Under the pieces are notes generated by a model that was not told where the DNA came from, did not search any database, and was given only the letters and a program-made list of their open reading frames with translations. A program made the translations under genes and the position numbers. A DNA stretch of 9,125 nucleotides from SHLQ01 sp964196045 (GTDB lineage Bacteria; Actinomycetota; Acidimicrobiia; Acidimicrobiales; SHLQ01), in contig CAXMRH010000152.1 in the NCBI GenBank assembly GCA_964196045.1, positions 1 to 9,125 on the forward strand. The letters run 5' to 3'. Positions 6,280 to 9,125 of the stretch are shown here, piece by piece; position 1 is the first letter of the stretch, and each line of letters opens with the position of its first letter.

Positions 6280-7152
6280 ATGGCACCGCAAAGTGAAGTA
6301 CTGCCGGCATTTCTTGCCGAGGCACCTAGACATGGCAACGAGGTCAGCGTGACCGGCAAGTGGGTGCCCACGAAGCCCGGTGGTTTGTTCAGGACGTCAG
6401 CCGAGTCGAAAGAGATGTTGCAGGAATGGGAGGACATCCATGCGGGCGCACGGGTCGACGACGGCGTGTTGTCCACTGAGATCAACCATGCTGTCGGTGA
6501 GGACGCAGTGTTGGTCCATCACGTGTTCAAGGACGCAGACGCCTTGGAGCACTACTTCTCGACGACGGCAACACAGCACATGTCAGCTCTCAGCGCGGTA
6601 GCCAAGCCCGCACTACACATGGTTCGGAGTGCGAACATTCCCGACCGCGTTCGACGTTCGATCTCCGCAAAGAACGTGCCCGTTGCCTTCGGCGAGTGGC
6701 TCTTCGGCTATGTCCGAGATGAATACAAGCGCCCGACCGAAGACACAGCCATTCAGGTCACCGCCAAGTGGACATGTAAGCCGGGCGAGGAGAGCAGCCT
6801 CGACGAGCTCAAATACTGGTGGCAACGAGTTGGCACTGAAGCCCACTCGATCGAAAAGGGCCTACTTCGTTTCGAGGCGTACCAGGTCGTTGGCGAGGAC
6901 GCCCTGATCATTCACGAGACGTTCGAGGACACCAAGGAACTGCAGTTTCACCTTTCGAAGGGCACCGCGGAGAAGTACAAGAAGGACATCGACAAGATCG
7001 CAGCACCAGAGGACTACTACTTCCGTGGACCGGTCTCCTGGAGCATTCGCACCTACTCCAAGTTCCTTCACCTCCCGGCCACGTACTCGAGTCAAGGGAG
7101 CCACTTCACCCAACTCGGCGGCAGCATGAGCGACGGACTAGTCGCTGGCTGA
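6280..7152 (+). CDS. Tandem two-domain dimeric alpha/beta-barrel protein (ABM-like), function unknown
   Basis: This 290-residue protein contains two related halves. Residues 21-117 run from VTGKWVPTKPG to GEDAVLVHHVFKDADALEHY and on to ALHMVRS. Residues 157-251 run from VTAKWTCKPGEE to GEDALIIHETFEDTKELQFH and on to YFRGPVSW. The pattern strand, KW-x-KPG turn, long helix, VGEDAxxxH strand, helix and hydrophobic strand is that of antibiotic-biosynthesis-monooxygenase-like barrels, so one chain may form the barrel that usually needs two. No cofactor residues can be named. The linker (118-156) is basic and aromatic-rich. There is no signal peptide. The start has GGAG 6 bases upstream. It is divergent from the HxlR regulator over a shared operator-like region and is its most likely target. 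A quinol oxygenase or hydrophobic-ligand role is only a guess. Confidence 0.8.
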   Translation: MAPQSEVLPAFLAEAPRHGNEVSVTGKWVPTKPGGLFRTSAESKEMLQEWEDIHAGARVDDGVLSTEINHAVGEDAVLVHHVFKDADALEHYFSTTATQHMSALSAVAKPALHMVRSANIPDRVRRSISAKNVPVAFGEWLFGYVRDEYKRPTEDTAIQVTAKWTCKPGEESSLDELKYWWQRVGTEAHSIEKGLLRFEAYQVVGEDALIIHETFEDTKELQFHLSKGTAEKYKKDIDKIAAPEDYYFRGPVSWSIRTYSKFLHLPATYSSQGSHFTQLGGSMSDGLVAG

Positions 7153-7167
7153 ACTCGGCGTTCAGTC
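7147..7167. terminator. Hairpin spanning both convergent stop codons
   Basis: GGCTGAAC and GTTCAGTC form an 8-pair stem (including one G-U) around a 5-base loop, TCGGC. The stem contains the TGA of the tandem barrel gene (7150-7152) and the complement of the TGA of the P-loop gene (7162-7164). It could terminate both transcripts. No T-tract follows on either strand, so the call is weak. Confidence 0.35.
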
Positions 7168-7770
7168 CCAGAGCGTCGGTGAGAGGGTGACTGGTTTCGG
7201 CTCCGGTGTGCGACTCGGAGGGGGACCGCAGAGTCGTTCCAAGAGAGCAGCCCAATCGAAATCTTCAGTGATCTCCGAGGCGCCGAGCTCGACCAGGCGG
7301 TCAGGGTCGATGAATTGCGGGATGATCAGGTCGAGGTTCTTCTCGATCTCGTTTCGGAACTTCTGGTTCGTGCTGCGCACTCCGTCGGCCTTCAGCGGAA
7401 TATCGGGCCGAAGGCGAACGTAGAGGTCGTAGGTGTTCGACCAATTGCGAATCAGTGGCTTCACATCGAAGGGATCTCTGCCCCCTGTCGCCCGTAGGAA
7501 GTAGGCGAAGTTGTCGATCACGGCTCGGTCGGTCACGAGTACATCGGCGCGTATTCGAAGCTCGAGCTCCTGCTGAATCTGAGCCATGATCGCCCAGAGC
7601 TGAGCCTCTGGCGTCGCTGCTTCATTCAGGCCGAGGGGACTGAAGCGAACCACTTCCCGCCCAACTTCGACGCTGCGACCACTCCGTCCCACTGCGCCAG
7701 CAAAGGAATGGACCGCGTTGGTCTTGCGCACGGAATGTGATCCGATGAATGCGATCTTGTGGTTGGGCAT
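7162..7770 (-). CDS. P-loop nucleoside/nucleotide kinase-like protein (AAA_28 type) with altered Walker A
   Basis: The 202-residue protein has the layout of small P-loop kinases of the AAA_28/NadR-like group: strand KIAFIG and the P-loop at residues 10-17, then PEAQLWAIMAQIQQELELR (54-72), DVLVTDRAVIDNFAYF with D81-R82, and RPDIPLKADGVR, which resembles a lid with DG-x-R. Relatives have GxxxxGKT; here it reads GSHSVRKTN, with Arg15 (codon CGC) where the last glycine should be. Lys16 and Thr17 are kept. The rest of the fold looks undamaged, so nucleotide binding may be altered rather than the gene simply decayed. The C-terminal 25 residues are proline-rich and variable. There is no clear ribosome binding site; the GYD stop lies 24 bases upstream, suggesting an operon. 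The true substrate is unknown. Confidence 0.8.
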   Translation of the reverse strand: MPNHKIAFIGSHSVRKTNAVHSFAGAVGRSGRSVEVGREVVRFSPLGLNEAATPEAQLWAIMAQIQQELELRIRADVLVTDRAVIDNFAYFLRATGGRDPFDVKPLIRNWSNTYDLYVRLRPDIPLKADGVRSTNQKFRNEIEKNLDLIIPQFIDPDRLVELGASEITEDFDWAALLERLCGPPPSRTPEPKPVTLSPTLWD

Positions 7771-7794
7771 CAGTTGCCGAAGTTAGGCCGAGCT

Positions 7795-8115
7795 TTAGCT
7801 GCCTGGCGGGGTGTACGCCGGAGTCTTCGCTGCAGCTGCGTCGAGATCCTCGGCTGTCATCAGAGGTGTGAGCTTGACCTGGACTACGCCGGACGCGTTG
7901 ATCATCAGGGAGACTGCGGCTGCACTTGCATCGTCGGGTGCACTGGCAATGCCAAACACGTCCACATCGCCGAATGCGTAATAGAAAGCGTCCAGGGAAC
8001 CTCCAACCGAGGCCAGGGCGGCCTCCGCTGCAGCGCGGCGCTTCGTGCCACCGTCCTGCATCAAACCAACGATGCCCTCACCCATGTAGTTGGCTTGGAT
8101 CAGATACTTTCCCAT
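7795..8115 (-). CDS. GYD domain protein
   Basis: A 106-residue protein of the GYD family, a ferredoxin-like alpha/beta domain related in fold to dimeric alpha/beta barrels. It matches the family along its whole length: MGKYLIQANYMGEGIVGLM, DGGTKRRAAAEAALASVGGS, LDAFYYAFGDVDVFGIASAP, the SAAAVSLMINASG helix, and a LTPLMTAEDLDAAAAK-PAYTPPG tail. The usual GYD triplet reads GDVD here. The biochemical role of the family is not established. The start is supported by AAGGGG about 8 bases upstream. It is first in a two-gene run with the P-loop protein, and is divergent from the CrtR-type gene over 142 bases that should contain both promoters. Confidence 0.9.
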   Translation of the reverse strand: MGKYLIQANYMGEGIVGLMQDGGTKRRAAAEAALASVGGSLDAFYYAFGDVDVFGIASAPDDASAAAVSLMINASGVVQVKLTPLMTAEDLDAAAAKTPAYTPPGS

Positions 8116-8247
8116 TACATTCCCCTTTTGAGAGTCGCTCCACCCGACGTGGGCTCAGCGAAGTCGAACGTAACACAGCCGATTTGGCAGGACGTCAGGC
8201 GGCGCCAGACGCGAATTTCGGCTATTTGGCCTGGCGGTGGCCCGGTA

Positions 8248-8261
8248 CCATGCCGGCATGG
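8248..8261. repeat. 14-base perfect palindrome over the hydroxylase start codon
   Basis: CCATGCCGGCATGG reads the same on both strands and includes the ATG at 8258. There is no ribosome binding site for this start. TACCAT (8246-8251) sits 6 bases before it, so a leaderless transcript starting at the ATG is possible. In that case the palindrome would be a DNA element overlapping the promoter rather than an RNA structure. Confidence 0.35.
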
Positions 8262-9103
8262 CCAACGGAGACCCCGACGCAGTTCGACCGACTGCAATTC
8301 GCCCGAGCGCGGAGCATCGAGGCGCACCGCAAGGGTCCGCGTGGAAGAACCCGACAGTTTGGATGTTCGTCGCCTTCGGCCTTGCCATGGCGGCGTCGCT
8401 GTCGTATCTCTGGGGCGTCGTGCCAGCATGGACAGCGATCGCTCTTGGAGCCCTCGGTCGGTACCTGGGATTCACCGTGATGCACGAGGCATCACATCGC
8501 GTGCTTCATCGCAATCGGCGAGTGAACGAGTTGTTCGGCTGGCTGCCAGGTGTCGCCCTCACCGTCACCCTGCCGATGTTCCGGTCGGTCCACACCAAAC
8601 ACCACACGTACACGAATCAACCGGGCATAGACCCCGACATGGACGTGGGTAGGTCTCCGTGGTGGTTGCGACCTGTGTGGCTGCTCTCGCCATTCTGGGT
8701 CTACCGGGCGCGCTATTTCGGGCAGGAGTGGGCGAAAGAGCCACACCACAGGTGGGGCCAGCTCGCTTCCGATGCCATGTACGTCGTTGTGATCTTCGGA
8801 GCGATCCTCGCCGGCTACACGGTTGAACTGCTCGTGGTCTTCGTCGCTCCGTTGGTGCTGTCGCTCTGGTTTCTTGCGCTGGCCTTCGATCTGATTCCGC
8901 ACGTGCCGTTCGATTCGACCGAGCGCTTCCACGACACTCGTGCGCTCCCGAGTTCAACGCTCAATGTCCTGCTCCTTGGGCAGAACTACCACCTCGTGCA
9001 CCACCTCTGGAATTCGGTGCCTTGGTACAAATACCAGCGCGTGTTCGCCGAGACTCGCGACGACCTGGCTGCTGTTGGCGCACGCGTCGACTGGGGTGAC
9101 TGA
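8258..9103 (+). CDS. crtR: CrtR-type beta-carotene hydroxylase / membrane fatty-acid-desaturase superfamily protein
   Basis: A 281-residue integral membrane di-iron enzyme. The three histidine boxes are HEASH-x3-H (76-84), HTKHH (112-116) and HLVHH (245-249), with a further conserved His215 in IPHVPF. Membrane segments are likely at about 34-54, 57-75, 92-108 and 172-210. The C-terminal block FDLIPHVPF, then LLLGQNYHLVHHLWNSVPWYKYQ, is typical of the CrtR-type beta-carotene hydroxylases of cyanobacteria and relatives rather than acyl-lipid desaturases. The probable reaction is O2-dependent 3-hydroxylation of a carotenoid ring. No other carotenoid gene is visible, so the substrate remains inferred. 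GTG 8237 is an in-frame alternative start adding seven residues; ATG 8258 is preferred. The first 30 residues are hydrophilic and variable. Another start codon follows the stop by two bases. Confidence 0.85.
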   Translation: MANGDPDAVRPTAIRPSAEHRGAPQGSAWKNPTVWMFVAFGLAMAASLSYLWGVVPAWTAIALGALGRYLGFTVMHEASHRVLHRNRRVNELFGWLPGVALTVTLPMFRSVHTKHHTYTNQPGIDPDMDVGRSPWWLRPVWLLSPFWVYRARYFGQEWAKEPHHRWGQLASDAMYVVVIFGAILAGYTVELLVVFVAPLVLSLWFLALAFDLIPHVPFDSTERFHDTRALPSSTLNVLLLGQNYHLVHHLWNSVPWYKYQRVFAETRDDLAAVGARVDWGD

Positions 9104-9105
9104 CT

Positions 9106-9125
9106 ATGACCGGATCAGATATTCG
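9106..9125 (+). CDS. Start of a downstream gene, cut by the right edge
   Basis: An ATG two bases after the hydroxylase stop opens a frame MTGSDI that runs to the window end. GGGGTGA, inside the end of the hydroxylase gene, lies about 6 bases before it and could serve as ribosome binding site. If real, the gene would be translationally coupled to the hydroxylase. Six codons are too few to identify it. Confidence 0.45.

Noticed and set aside
6159..6485. N-terminal extension of the HxlR regulator to ATG 6485
   Set aside because: The extra 109 residues show no family similarity, would cover the whole promoter region and overlap the start of the opposite gene; HxlR proteins start just before the CYGQVCP segment.
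7759..8652. Long plus-strand frame across the GYD gene and the hydroxylase start
   Set aside because: It lies opposite a convincing GYD gene and out of frame with the hydroxylase; its Arg/Cys-rich product looks like shadow translation.
8115..8957. Minus-strand frames opposite the hydroxylase
   Set aside because: Their products are Arg/Pro-rich without domains, and the opposite strand has three intact histidine boxes.
1..9125. Search for CRISPR repeats, transposase ends, tRNA or attachment sites
   Set aside because: No spaced direct repeats, terminal inverted repeats, tRNA-like cloverleaf or integrase gene was recognised by eye on either strand.

Overview
The window reads as a housekeeping and accessory stretch of a moderately high-GC actinobacterial chromosome. 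Lineage clues are a protein of the F420-dependent Ddn-like family, a GYD-domain protein, a P-loop protein of the AAA_28/nucleoside-kinase type, and a probable leaderless promoter. The class cannot be fixed from sequence alone; Acidimicrobiia-like is a guess. The window contains no RNA gene, insertion sequence, CRISPR array or recognisable prophage, and no gene-free gap exceeds about 150 bases.

Positions 1-3729 (+) hold the end of a [NiFe]-hydrogenase maturation operon, hypF (cut by the left edge), hypC, hypD and hypE. The last three are joined by 4-base ATGA overlaps. Together they make carbamoyl phosphate-derived cyanide ligands and assemble the Fe(CN)2CO unit of a [NiFe] hydrogenase. hypA, hypB and the hydrogenase itself are not in view. 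A Ddn-like deazaflavin-dependent protein (3734-4192, -) converges on hypE with a 4-base gap. Divergent from it is a uridine phosphorylase very close to the enterobacterial Udp (4341-5120, +).

Positions 5138-7152 form a small regulatory module. An HxlR-type regulator carries a C-terminal SCP2-like domain and has a DUF1330 gene downstream of it. Divergently transcribed is a protein with two tandem dimeric alpha/beta-barrel (ABM-like) domains. The 121-base gap between regulator and barrel gene contains back-to-back candidate promoters, and a perfect 15-base palindrome lies inside the spacer of the regulator's promoter, the expected position for autoregulation.

Positions 7162-8115 (-) hold a GYD protein followed by a P-loop kinase-like protein whose Walker A glycine is replaced by arginine. 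At 8258-9103 (+) there is a CrtR-type membrane di-iron hydroxylase, probably acting on carotenoids, and a further gene starts two bases after its stop. The most interesting points are the HxlR operator/promoter layout, the double-barrel protein, and the degenerate P-loop. Nothing here is an obviously new defence or mobile system.
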